Shown one piece after another: positions 21,151 to 31,041 of a stretch of 64,000 bases of DNA; within the stretch, counting starts at the first letter, position 1, and each line of letters starts with the position of its first letter. The notes beneath the pieces were generated by a model. The model did no database searches and was not told where the DNA came from. It saw nothing but the letters and a program-made list of their open reading frames with translations. Source of the DNA: Hydrangea macrophylla (Eukaryota > Streptophyta > Magnoliopsida > Cornales > Hydrangeaceae); contig CM066984.1 of the NCBI GenBank assembly GCA_033977485.1, positions 111,779,251 through 111,843,250 on the forward strand, given 5' to 3'. Position numbers and translations under genes: made by a program.

Positions 21151-21294
21151 GGTAAGCCTGATGTACCGAAGGGAATAATGTTTCAAAGCAAACTTTCCAT
21201 TTTATTCAAAAAATAACAATCTGTAACAATTGTCCTATCAAGGCTACGTAGAAAAAGAATTCTCCTCATAACACTAGACTCCCGTAGCTATGTG

Positions 21295-24200
21295 CTACTG
21301 ATAGTACTTGCGGAGATCTTGTACGTTCCAGGGGTGACTGAGGTCGTGCCCATCCATACTTTGTAGCCAGTAGGTTCCTGGTCGGTTGACCCGAGTGACT
21401 GTATATGGTCCTTCCCAGTTTGCTCCCAACTTCCCATGGCTTGGGACTCGGGTTGACTGGTTCACAGCTTTAAGAACAAGGTCCCCAACCTGGAAACTAC
21501 GATGCTTCACCTTACTATTGTAATACCGTGAGACCCTTTGCTTGTAAGCTGCCACCTTGAGATAGGCTTGGTCTCTTTTCTCCTCGACCAGGTCTAGTTC
21601 CGTCCTGAGGGCCTCTCCATTATCTGGGTCATTGAAGGTGGCCACCCGGTATGTGGGTAGCCCGAGCTCCGTGGGGACTACTGCCTCGAAACCATAAGTC
21701 AAGGAAAAGGGGGTTTCGCCTGTTGCCGCCCGGGGTGTGGTACGGTAGGCCCACAGAAGGGCCGGGAGTTCGTCGGCCCACAGGCCTTTAGCACCTTCGA
21801 GCCTCGTCTTAATCGACTGCAAAATCGTACGGTTGGTTACTTCGGCCTGACCATTAGCTTGTGGGTGCTCAGGAGAAGAGTAGTGGTTCAATATTCCATA
21901 GTCCGAGCAGAACTGTCTAAAGACGGGTGTATCAAACTGTCTTCCATTGTCGCTAATCAGGACTCGCGGAATACCGAACCTGCTAAGGATATTTCTCTCC
22001 ACAAAATGTTCCATCTTCCTTTCGGTTATTGTTGCCAGGGGCTCGGCCTCCGCCCACTTTGTGAAGTAGTCAACGGCTATCACAGCAAACTTGACCTGCC
22101 CCTTCCCCGTTGGCAAGGGACCAACGATGTCGATTCCCCATTGGGCGAATGGCCAAGGGCTTTGGACCGGTGTCTGAAGTTCTCCTGGTTGGTTTATCAT
22201 GGGAGAGTACCGTTGGCACTTGTCACACCTTCGAACGTACTCCTGCGAATCCCGGGCCATGGTTGGCCAGTAGTACCCCTGTAGTAGGGCCTTTCTTGAG
22301 AGCGTCCGACTCCCTACGTGGTTCCCGCACACGCCTTCGTGAATTTCGTACAGTATTGCTTGAACTTGCGTAGGATGGACACAACGAAGGTACGGGATGG
22401 TGAACCCCCTTTTATAAAGGACACCGTCTAGGACATGATATCGTGCTGCTCGGTACTTGACCCGTCTTGCTTCCTCTTTCTCGTCCGGTAGCCTTCCTGT
22501 CGTCAAGAATGTCACGATTGGATCCATCCAACTAGTTTCCAGGGTAACCGGGTCGACCTCCATGCCCCCTGGGTTGATCACACTCGGCTCGGGTAAGAAT
22601 TGTATTCTTATCCCGGGCAAGTCTGACTCAGCTGACGATGCGAGGCGAGCAAGCCGGTCAACCCTGGTGTTTTCTTCTCTAGGTATCCGGGTGATAGAAA
22701 ATCCACGGAGTTGTTTGGAAACCGTCCGGACGAGGGCTAAGTAGGATATCATGCTGTCTTCCCGCGCTTCGTACTCCTGGTTTACCTGATTAACCACGAG
22801 CTGAGAGTCGCTGTAGCTCTTAACTTGTTGTGCACTCATCGAAATGGCTAATTGTAACCCGACCAGGAGGGCTTCGTATTCGGCCTCGTTGTTGGAGGCA
22901 CGAAACCCAAATCTCAAAGCGTATTCCAGCTGGATTCCGTCGGGGGTAGTCAAGATGATCCCGGCACCACTACCTTGTTGGTTAGAGGAGCCGTCGACAT
23001 GAAGTACCCAAGTAGGGACGCCGGATTGCAACCCCGGCGGTAAGGCCGCAGGCTCGGGTTCTTCTCCCGAGTCTTCGGGATATGTAAACTCGAGCAGAAA
23101 GTCTGCGACGGCTTGTCCCTTGATGGCCGTCCGCGGCCGGGAAGTCACCTCAAACTCCTCCAATTCCAAAGCCCATTTAACGAGCCTTCCGGATGTATCC
23201 GGCCGAGAGAGAATTTTGCGGAGGGGTTGGTCTGTCAGTACTACGATGGCATGGGCCTGGAAGTAAGGGCGAAGCCTTCGGGCCGAGGTAATGAGAGCGA
23301 AGGCTAGTTTCTCGATGCGAGAGTACCGGCTTTCTGCGCCCTGCAGCGCTCGACTGGTGTAATACACTGGGAACTGTATCCCGTGCTCTTCCCGAATAAG
23401 TGCTGAGCTGACTGCCGATGGTGACACCGCCAGGTAAAGGAATAGTTCCTCTCCGGCCGTAGGTGTCGTGAGTAGAGGTGGAGAGGCCAGGTATCTCTTA
23501 AGCTCCTGGAACGCCTCCTCGCACTCCTCCGACCATTGAAAAGCTTTACGGAGGATTTTAAAGAATGGTAGGCAATGATCAGTTGCTCTGGAAACGAATC
23601 TATTCAGTGCGGCCACCCGTCCGGCTAAGCTCTGAACTTCCTTTGTTGACTTGGGTGACCGCATGTTGATGATGGCCTGGATTTTGTCAGGGTTTGCCTC
23701 TATTCCCCGTCTGCTGACCAGATGACCGAGGAACTTCCCGGATGAGACCCCAAAGGTGCACTTGGCCGGGTTCAACCTCATCCTGAATTTTCTCAAAATA
23801 CTGAAGGCCCCGGCCAGATGCTCCAGGTGATCGGGTTCATCTCGGCTCTTGACCAGGAGATCGTCCACGTATACCTCCATGGACTTTCCGATAAGATCTT
23901 TGAACATGAAGTTAACCAAGCGCTGGTATGTAGCCCCAGCGTTCTTAAGGCCGAAGGGCATGACCCTGTAACAGTACGTGCCTTGGTCGGTGATGAACGC
24001 TGTCTTCTCTTCATCCCCGGGGTACATGCTGATCTGATTGTACCCCGAGTAGGCATCCATGAACGACAGGAGTGAGTGGCCTGCCGTTGAATCAACAAGG
24101 AGGTCTATCCTGGGCAACGGATAACAGTCCTTAGGACAGGCCTTGTTGAGGTCGGTGAAGTCCACACACATCCTCCACTTGCCATTGCTCTTCTTGACCA

Positions 24201-26901
24201 GAACAACGTTGGCTAGCCAGTCGGGGTAGTGGACCTCCCGGATGGAGCCAGCTTTTAATAGCTTCTCTACCTCCTCACTTACAGCTTTGTGCCTTTCGGA
24301 CGCCATGCCCCTTCTCTTCTGCTTTACCGGACGGCAGTCTGGGCTAACATTGAGGTGATGGGACATCACTCGGGGATCAATCCCGGGCATGTCCTCATGA
24401 CTCCACGCAAAGACATTCTGGTTTTGCTTCAGGAACCGGACCAATTTTTCTTTCAAGGCAGGCTCTAGCAACGCGCCTACGTTGATCGTCCGATCCGGGT
24501 GCTCCGGATCCAGCACGACTTGCTCCAATTCTTCCATCGGCCCTATCATGTCCCTCGGGTCCCGGGGATCCATTTCTTGGACATTCAGAGTCTCGGTGAT
24601 TGCCCCCCGTCGCAACGAGCTAACATAACAACTCCGAGCCGTGGTCTGGTCTCCTCGCAAGCATCCCGGTCCCTGAGGAGTCGGGAATTTTACGGTTAGG
24701 CTGTATGTGGAGACAACTGCTCGTGCTCTGTTAAGGGTCGGCCTCCCAAGGATGACGTTGTAGGCCGATGGGGCATCCACTATCACGAAATTGGTGAGCA
24801 GGGAAACCTGTTGTGGATAGGTCCCCATGAGTACCGGGAGTTCGATCGTGCCGAGCGGTTGGGTGCTAGAGCCGTTGAATCCAACCAGGGGAGTAGCGAC
24901 TGGCCGGAGTCGATCTCGATCGATCCCGAGTTGGTCGAATGCCGCTGCGAACATTATATCCGACGAGCTGCCCGTGTCAACCAGTACCCTTTGGACCATG
25001 TAGTTTGCTATAGACAGTGTCACTACCAGCGGGTCGTCGTGGGGGCAGTGGAGGCCCTGTACATCATCGGATGAGAATGTCAGAACGTCAGTTGGTGAGG
25101 GGCCGGTGGATTGGACCTGCCATACATCCGTTCGGGATGCTCGGGCGTGCCTCTTCCGTGCCGACTGCGAGTCTCCCCCGCCAGATGTTCCTCCGGAGAT
25201 TACGTTGATAAGGCCGAGCGGCGGCGGGGGCTGACCGGGAGCTCGGGCATCCTGTCGGGGTCGTCTGTCTGCTGTGACAAACTCGGCAAGATGGCCCTGC
25301 TCGATCAACTTTTCGATTGCTATTTTCAAGTTAAAGCAATCCTCCGTTTCATGGCCATGGTCCTTGTGATAACGGCAGAATTTCTCCCGATTCCTCTTGC
25401 CGGGAGGGGCTCTGAGCTTGGTAGGCTGCGGGAGCAACCTCTGCGCTTCTGCTGCGGCCATCACCTCATGTATGGGTCGGGAAAGAGGTGTAAAAGCTGT
25501 TGGGGGCTGACCCCTAGCCTCTCTTTGGTCTTGCTTTGGCTTCTTTCCCAGACCTTTCTCAAATCCCTCACGTTTGCGCTTTGCTTTTGGGGATTCGTCT
25601 CCTGTCTGGCTGGCGCGCTTTGCCTTCAGGAATTCTTCGGTGTCTATGTACTTCCCTACTCTTTCCGAGAGTTCCACCAGGGTTGCCGGTCGATTGCGAT
25701 GAAAAGACGTGGCTACCTTGGTGTGCTGAACTCCTGAGCAGAAAGCCATGATAGCGGCGGTCTCATTGAGGTTGCGAATCAAAAGCCTCTGCTGGTTGAA
25801 ACGATCTACGTACTCCCTTAAAGATTCCCCCCTTTGCTGCTTGACAGCTAGCAGCTGGGTGTCTGGCTGCGACCGGTCCAGCATCCCGACAAACTGACTG
25901 ATGAAGAGTTTGCCGAGGGTCTTGAAATCGTCAACCGTCCGCGGTTTCAAAGCATGGAACCATTGCGCGGCTGATCCCTTTAAAGTACTGGGGAATGCCA
26001 GGCATAGCAACTCGTCCGTGGTAGTGACCAGTGCCATCCGCGCCTTATAGGTGCGGATGTGGTCCACTGGACTCCCCTTGCCGTCGTATGAGCTGAGATG
26101 AGGGGGTTTGAACTTCCGCGGAATCGGGAACTGTGTCACCCGGGCAGTGTAGGGTGACTCCGTTTCTGTATTAGTGAGGTCGTGGCCGGACTTGCGGTTC
26201 AGCCTCTCAATCTGCTGCTGCAGCTCCTCGACCTGGGCCTTGACATCAGTACGCCCGATCCTTCTCTCTGCACCTGAGTAGTAAGTTGGATCGGACGATG
26301 ATGCCTCGTCCTCGTCCTCGAAGCGCGTCGATCTTGGGGATAGCACTCGGCTACGAGTCCGGGATAGCCTGTGCCTGAGATCATCCCGGCTTAGGGCGGG
26401 CGGATCGTCGACCGGTTCCCTGACCTTTCGTCCGGATGCTTCTCCCCTTGCAGCTCGCCGCCGTTCGATGAGGATCCGAGCATCCTCTACTCGTCGCGCT
26501 CGGCGAGGGACATACCGAGGTCCTTCCTGTGGGCGCTTGGCAGGCTGGCTACGCTCTCCCTCTGCCCGGCTTTCCCGGTTTAGTTGGGACCCTGGAGCGG
26601 ACCTAGTCTTTCCGTGCGTCCGGGCAGGCTTCTTGCTGGGAGCGCTCCTTTCGGGCCTCTGACTGGGAGTGCTCTTTTCAGGCCGCTTCTCCGACGAAGG
26701 GCTTTTCTCGTAGTCCTCGACCACTTTTTCATTCTGGGCTATGAGCGCATCTATTTGCTGTTGTGTCCGGAGCTGGCCTTCCAAGAGCCGCTCCAGCGCT
26801 ACTGCGACCTGGTCGGAGGTCATGGAGGTCGCCCGCGTCTCGATCTGTAGGTCCTCCTGACCGGTTGAATCGGCGGTCTTCTTGCCCTTCTTCTTTGGCA
26901 T
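21295..26901 (-). CDS. Gag-pol polyprotein with two RNase H domains (element B)
   Basis: Intact 1,868-aa polyprotein. Basic, Ser/Arg/Pro-rich N-terminus; gag core about 260-430; zinc knuckle CRYHKDHGHETEDC (509-522); protease VDTGSSSDIMF (D642); RT with VDFTDLNKACPKDCYPLPRI and YVDD (1011-1014). The first RNase H (about 1150-1260) has LAVSPSAV where the catalytic DAS should be, so it looks inactive. The second, archaeal-type RNase H (about 1297-1420) has HVDGSSN (D1303), NNEAEYEAL, SYSDSQLV (D1365) and RVDRLAR. Integrase: C1559/C1562 of the zinc finger, D1590, D1651 and E1687. No chromodomain; it ends HPWNVQDLRKYYQ. A degenerate first plus an added second RNase H is described for Tat elements. 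It starts 43 bp downstream of the primer site. Confidence 0.95.
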   Translation of the reverse strand: MPKKKGKKTADSTGQEDLQIETRATSMTSDQVAVALERLLEGQLRTQQQIDALIAQNEKVVEDYEKSPSSEKRPEKSTPSQRPERSAPSKKPARTHGKTRSAPGSQLNRESRAEGERSQPAKRPQEGPRYVPRRARRVEDARILIERRRAARGEASGRKVREPVDDPPALSRDDLRHRLSRTRSRVLSPRSTRFEDEDEASSSDPTYYSGAERRIGRTDVKAQVEELQQQIERLNRKSGHDLTNTETESPYTARVTQFPIPRKFKPPHLSSYDGKGSPVDHIRTYKARMALVTTTDELLCLAFPSTLKGSAAQWFHALKPRTVDDFKTLGKLFISQFVGMLDRSQPDTQLLAVKQQRGESLREYVDRFNQQRLLIRNLNETAAIMAFCSGVQHTKVATSFHRNRPATLVELSERVGKYIDTEEFLKAKRASQTGDESPKAKRKREGFEKGLGKKPKQDQREARGQPPTAFTPLSRPIHEVMAAAEAQRLLPQPTKLRAPPGKRNREKFCRYHKDHGHETEDCFNLKIAIEKLIEQGHLAEFVTADRRPRQDARAPGQPPPPLGLINVISGGTSGGGDSQSARKRHARASRTDVWQVQSTGPSPTDVLTFSSDDVQGLHCPHDDPLVVTLSIANYMVQRVLVDTGSSSDIMFAAAFDQLGIDRDRLRPVATPLVGFNGSSTQPLGTIELPVLMGTYPQQVSLLTNFVIVDAPSAYNVILGRPTLNRARAVVSTYSLTVKFPTPQGPGCLRGDQTTARSCYVSSLRRGAITETLNVQEMDPRDPRDMIGPMEELEQVVLDPEHPDRTINVGALLEPALKEKLVRFLKQNQNVFAWSHEDMPGIDPRVMSHHLNVSPDCRPVKQKRRGMASERHKAVSEEVEKLLKAGSIREVHYPDWLANVVLVKKSNGKWRMCVDFTDLNKACPKDCYPLPRIDLLVDSTAGHSLLSFMDAYSGYNQISMYPGDEEKTAFITDQGTYCYRVMPFGLKNAGATYQRLVNFMFKDLIGKSMEVYVDDLLVKSRDEPDHLEHLAGAFSILRKFRMRLNPAKCTFGVSSGKFLGHLVSRRGIEANPDKIQAIINMRSPKSTKEVQSLAGRVAALNRFVSRATDHCLPFFKILRKAFQWSEECEEAFQELKRYLASPPLLTTPTAGEELFLYLAVSPSAVSSALIREEHGIQFPVYYTSRALQGAESRYSRIEKLAFALITSARRLRPYFQAHAIVVLTDQPLRKILSRPDTSGRLVKWALELEEFEVTSRPRTAIKGQAVADFLLEFTYPEDSGEEPEPAALPPGLQSGVPTWVLHVDGSSNQQGSGAGIILTTPDGIQLEYALRFGFRASNNEAEYEALLVGLQLAISMSAQQVKSYSDSQLVVNQVNQEYEAREDSMISYLALVRTVSKQLRGFSITRIPREENTRVDRLARLASSAESDLPGIRIQFLPEPSVINPGGMEVDPVTLETSWMDPIVTFLTTGRLPDEKEEARRVKYRAARYHVLDGVLYKRGFTIPYLRCVHPTQVQAILYEIHEGVCGNHVGSRTLSRKALLQGYYWPTMARDSQEYVRRCDKCQRYSPMINQPGELQTPVQSPWPFAQWGIDIVGPLPTGKGQVKFAVIAVDYFTKWAEAEPLATITERKMEHFVERNILSRFGIPRVLISDNGRQFDTPVFRQFCSDYGILNHYSSPEHPQANGQAEVTNRTILQSIKTRLEGAKGLWADELPALLWAYRTTPRAATGETPFSLTYGFEAVVPTELGLPTYRVATFNDPDNGEALRTELDLVEEKRDQAYLKVAAYKQRVSRYYNSKVKHRSFQVGDLVLKAVNQSTRVPSHGKLGANWEGPYTVTRVNRPGTYWLQSMDGHDLSHPWNVQDLRKYYQ

Positions 26902-26944
26902 GTTGATCAGTCAAAGATTTTTGTTAACAAGGAAATCGTGTCGA

Positions 26945-26962
26945 TTCCCACAGACGGCGCCA
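26945..26962 (-). promoter_or_regulatory. Primer-binding site of element B
   Basis: TGGCGCCGTCTGTGGGAA on the minus strand, three bases from the 5' LTR end. This primer site is common in Tat-lineage elements. I do not assign the tRNA without a search. Confidence 0.8.
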
Positions 26963-26965
26963 AAC

Positions 26966-27576
26966 TGATGATGCCTAAAACTGGTGAGAGCAATTTTAAG
27001 AAGAAAACGAGATCACAGAAGGTTTGTGTGTGGTTCGGCCCCGTTAATGAGGTGACCTACGTCCACGGTTGCGTCTATGCACGTTCACTAGCAGATCACC
27101 GGCGGCCTGATGAGCCAACAAAGTGGGGCGGCACTACCAGTAATACCAGCCGGGTGTATGCGTGTATGTTGGTGATTTCTCTAAGGTGTATTTGCTTAGA
27201 GAGTTGATACTCGGATCCCCTTTGAGAGGGTAGGTGGGCTCTTTTATAAGTGTAAGAGTCCACCTTTACATGGTAAGTTTTACGAGATTAGGAAGCCTAA
27301 TCTAATCACAATAGATTTGCCCAATATTTGGTGAGTTTCCTAAGTAGTTAAGGAAACCACTGATTCTCTTGATAGAGCGACAGCTGTGTAACGAATTGAG
27401 GGGAAACGTGATTGATGCCGTGATCCTCAGGGCCTCACTACGACCGCCCGAGTATCTCGGTTGGCAACTGCAGCATCCCTCGGGAGCGTGGGCTCCATGC
27501 CTCAAATCCGGCTTCCCCGGGTCATTAGCTGAACACGTGGCGGTTAGGCAATTACAAGATATTTCTGGACATATCA
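26966..27576 (-). repeat. 5' LTR of element B
   Basis: 611 bp, about four single-base differences from the 3' LTR. TATAAAAG on the minus strand at 27241-27248 would start the gag-pol transcript. Confidence 0.92.
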
Positions 27577-27909
27577 CTATGTCTTGGATGGAATTAAATT
27601 CTAATCACTTAAGTCTTGGATCAAGATTTGAATTAGTTGGATTCTTTGACTGAGATGTGCACTGATGGGTGATGATATGGGTGTCATTGATTGCTGCTAT
27701 TTTAGGAACAATTTGGTTTCTTTATGCTAAATTTTAGTACTCCTTTTGGGGCTGACTTTGTATTTATTTTTACTCTTTCATCCTTTGTTTTTTTGGGTAT
27801 TGCAAAGTTGTTTATGGGTGGGATTAAGGCAGGAAGCTTCTGTAGGGTGTGGGGAATTTGGGGATGATTCTGCCATGCACTCTATGTAATGGGGTGGGAG
27901 TTTTCTGTT

Positions 27910-27940
<31 letters not shown>

Positions 27941-27967
27941 GGGGGGAGTTTTGGAAAGAATCTGATA
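27577..27967. other. Intergenic sequence right of element B, with a G27 tract
   Basis: Continues the sequence interrupted by element B at 15068. No gene is seen. T10 followed by an uninterrupted run of 27 G lies at 27920-27946. Confidence 0.5.
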
Positions 27968-28205
27968 TGTACTATCTCTTTCATGGCCTTTTATGGCATT
28001 TTAAAAAAATTATATGTTTTGTTGTTAAAAAAAAACTGATTATGGGTTAGTCCACTTGACTGTTCATAGATTCAAGATTCGATCGATGTACTATCTCTTT
28101 CATGGCCTTTTATGGCATTTTAAAAAAATTATATGTTTTGTTGTTAAAAAAAAACTGATTATGGGTTAGTCCACTTGACTGTTCATAGATTCAAGATTCG
28201 ATCGA
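27968..28205. repeat. Perfect 119-bp tandem duplication
   Basis: Copies at 27968-28086 and 28087-28205 look identical by eye (from TGTACTATCTC to TTCGATCGA). Non-coding. The lack of differences points to a recent duplication or an assembly artefact. Confidence 0.9.
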
Positions 28206-28414
28206 TGTTTATTGAGTTATTTTGAGTTCTACATCAATGTTCATTGCATTTTGAGTTAATTTGTACTACCTGTTTTATTTTTTAGCAAAATGGGTATTTA
28301 TGGAAAGTCACAGATTAATCCAGGCTTATACTATTTGTCCAAACACAGTATTGGACAAAATTGCTTTTTATCCCTAGTATAATCCGGCACGAACCAAACA
28401 CAATATAAAAATAG

Positions 28415-30391
28415 GGGTAAAAAGCATTTTGCACCCCTAATGTATACACCGTTTTGGACTTTGCACCCTAATGTTTCAATTTTCTCAAACTGGTCCTTAA
28501 TGTATATAGCGAGTTGCAATGTGACCCTTCCGTCAGAATTTCCGTCAAAAACTAACGAAAAATCGCCCATGTGCAAGTCATGTGACTTATTTAAGGGCAT
28601 TTTAGTCATTCACCATAAATGAAAAGCATTTTGCACCCTTAATATTTGGTTCATTTGGCGATTTGCACCCTTAATGTTTGATTCGTTTGGATATATTTTA
28701 CTTTTATTATTTTAATTTTTTTTTTAATTTTAAAAAAGAGGTTCTTGCATAATTATTGGGTTCCTCTACCGCTACCCATTAAAAATTGAGTTTAAATTAG
28801 TTTAAATTTCTAAAAATAAAATTTTAGACTATTAAATTTTTGTATTACGTACACTGTGTGGGACCCTAGGGCAAGTTTTGGAAAATTATTACAATCATTT
28901 TGATATTTTAACAACAATGACAGGGGCACTAACAAATCTCACTAACACTCACACTCACACTTTATCTCTCTCCTAGTGGCACTTTAGGTCCACTGCGGAC
29001 CCCACAGTGTCACTAGGAGAGAGATAGAGTGTGGGTGTGAATGTTAGTGAAATTTGTTAGTGTCCTAAATATTACTCATATTTTTAAGCATAAATAATAT
29101 GTTATGTATGTGTTTTTAATTGCTTAAAATATCCAAAACTGAATATTATTTTTTTAAATTAGTTTTTGCAATCGCTTTAATTGCTTAAAATATATAAAAT
29201 ATATTTTTAATTTTTAAAATTAATCAAGGATGTTAGGAACACTGTGTGGGACTTTGTAAAATTCTTGGGGGTTTATTTCCTTTTAAAATGTTTTAAAGGA
29301 ATATTTTAGAGCACCTAAATAATGTTTTGTACATTATTTTAAATTGCTTAAAATATCTTTGATTGATTGTTAATTTATGGAATTAACACAAGGTGTTTAG
29401 TATACTAAGGGAAACTTGATTAAATTATTTGGTAAATTTTCTCAATTTTTGGGAATATGTTTTAGAGAATAAATTGTGTTATGAACACTATCAATTGCTT
29501 AAAATATAATAAAAGTTTTTAATTCTTAAAATTAATATATAGTGTTTTGTACACTATTTGGGGACTTGGGAAATTTTTTTAGTAAATTATCTCATGTTTT
29601 TTTTTATATATATATATTTTAGAGCATAAAATTTATGCTTATGGGCATTAGTTTTAATTGCTTAAACTATCCCAAATAGATTATTAATTTTTGAAATTAA
29701 TATGGATGTTTAGAACCCCATATTGGACCACTGAAATTTCTTGGAGAACAAATTTCTCAAAAGTTTTGTATTTTTGGGAATTTATTTGTTCATAGTTAAT
29801 TTGTTTAACTAAATCAATTTAATTTGCTAAATTGATTAAATTGAGGGGACACAAATACATGTAACCTAAAATACATAAGGTAAAAGTACTTGATGTACTC
29901 TTAAAAAGTGGTTAATTTAGCAAAAAAATGTGGTGGATTTAGCTTCACCCTTTTAGAATTAGAGTTTATTTAAAATTTCAATTAGGATATGTTGGATACC
30001 TTTAGATTTGTTTCATATTATTTGGATAATTGGGTACCGGTAGAGGAACCCAAAAATTATGCCAGAACACCTTTTTTGAAATAAATAAAAATAAAAAAGT
30101 AAAAGTAAAATATGTCCAAACGACCCAAACATTAAGGGTGCAAATCGCCAAATGAACCAAACATTAAGGGTGCAAAATGCTTTTCATTTATGGTGAATGA
30201 CTAAAATACCCTTAAATATGTCACATGACTCGCACATGGGTGACTTTCCGTTAGTTTTTGACGGAAATTCTGACGGAAGGGGCACATTGCAACTCGCTAT
30301 ATACATTAAGGACCAGTTTGAGAAAATTGAAACATTAGGGTGCAAAGTCCAAAACGGTGTATACATTAGGGGTGCAAAATGTTTTTTACCC
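28415..30391. mobile_element. Mutator-like non-autonomous element with long inverted repeats
   Basis: A 1,977-bp element with inverted repeats at about 28415-28777 and 30032-30391 (about 360 bp), starting GGGTAAAAAGCATTTTGCAC on the left; the right end is similar. It is flanked by the perfect 9-bp duplication TAAAAATAG (28406-28414 and 30392-30400), the hallmark of MULEs. The interior is AT-rich, codes for no transposase, and has four or five degenerate copies of a roughly 150-165-bp unit (landmarks TTGCTTAAAATAT and ACACT.T.TGGGAC). Short frames inside the inverted repeats mirror each other and are not genes. Confidence 0.9.
28922..29067. mobile_element. Small foldback/MITE nested in the MULE
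   Basis: About 146 bp with inverted arms of some 55 bp: GGGGCACTAACAAATCTCAC at the left and TTTGTTAGTGTCCTA at the right, meeting at GGTCCACTGCGGACC. No clear target duplication, so the class is open. Confidence 0.55.
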
Positions 30392-30549
30392 TAAAAATAG
30401 TATTGCACTGTTTTATCCTATCGTTTATTATCTCAAGATAACGAACTACACTTTTATACTATACCCATTTATCCAATCTGGCAACCAAACGAGGCCAAAA
30501 AGCACATCTACTGATGGGCGATGGCAATTTTGAAATTAACTCTAGGGTA

Positions 30550-30552
<3 letters not shown>

Positions 30553-30590
<38 letters not shown>
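30553..30590. repeat. (GA)19 microsatellite
   Basis: Uninterrupted GA dinucleotide run of about 38 bp just outside the MULE. Confidence 0.95.
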
Positions 30591-30591
<1 letters not shown>

Positions 30592-30600
30592 GTCTCTTAG

Positions 30601-31007
30601 GTTGTGTTCCAAAATTTGTGTCTTTGTGTGTGTCCCAATCTTTACTCTTGAGTCTATCTATATGTTCTTGCATATGGTAACCAAAGAATATTTTTAGATA
30701 TCCACATCAACAAGTATATTTCTTAGATGTATGTTTTAGGTGTACCTAGCATTACTCGAACAACAAATCATAAAATATAAGGGAGCTTCGGCCATAGCCC
30801 CTCAAATAAAACCCTTTCAAGCTAAAACCTATGCTTTTTTTATTTTTTATTTTTTTTTTATTAAACTCATTAGATACTTTTTATGTCTAAACAATTTTAA
30901 ATTGCTATAATTTTTGTTACACAAGTCTGTTTTTCGTAAAATTTGATGTTTTAGAATCAGCAAAATGAGATCTATCAAACTAGATCAATATTGACCATGA
31001 AATACTA

Positions 31008-31041
<34 letters not shown>

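Larger units (their letters stand above)
15069..27576 (-). mobile_element. Element B: complete Tat-lineage Ty3/gypsy element with antisense genes
   Basis: A 12,508-bp element with two 611-bp LTRs (15069-15679 and 26966-27576; TGATGATGCC...GGACATATCA), flanked by the 5-bp duplication CTATG (15064-15068 and 27577-27581). On the minus strand the order is LTR, primer site, gag-pol with a second RNase H, tandem repeats, about 5.6 kb carrying two plus-strand genes, polypurine tract, LTR. The second RNase H and the antisense ORFs between pol and 3' LTR are known traits of Tat elements (Retand, Grande and relatives). The LTRs differ at about four positions by eye, indicating recent insertion. Confidence 0.93.

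Noticed and set aside
28331..28609. 92-codon frame and its mirror at 30197-30394
   Set aside because: Both lie in the MULE inverted repeats and are the same sequence read on opposite strands.
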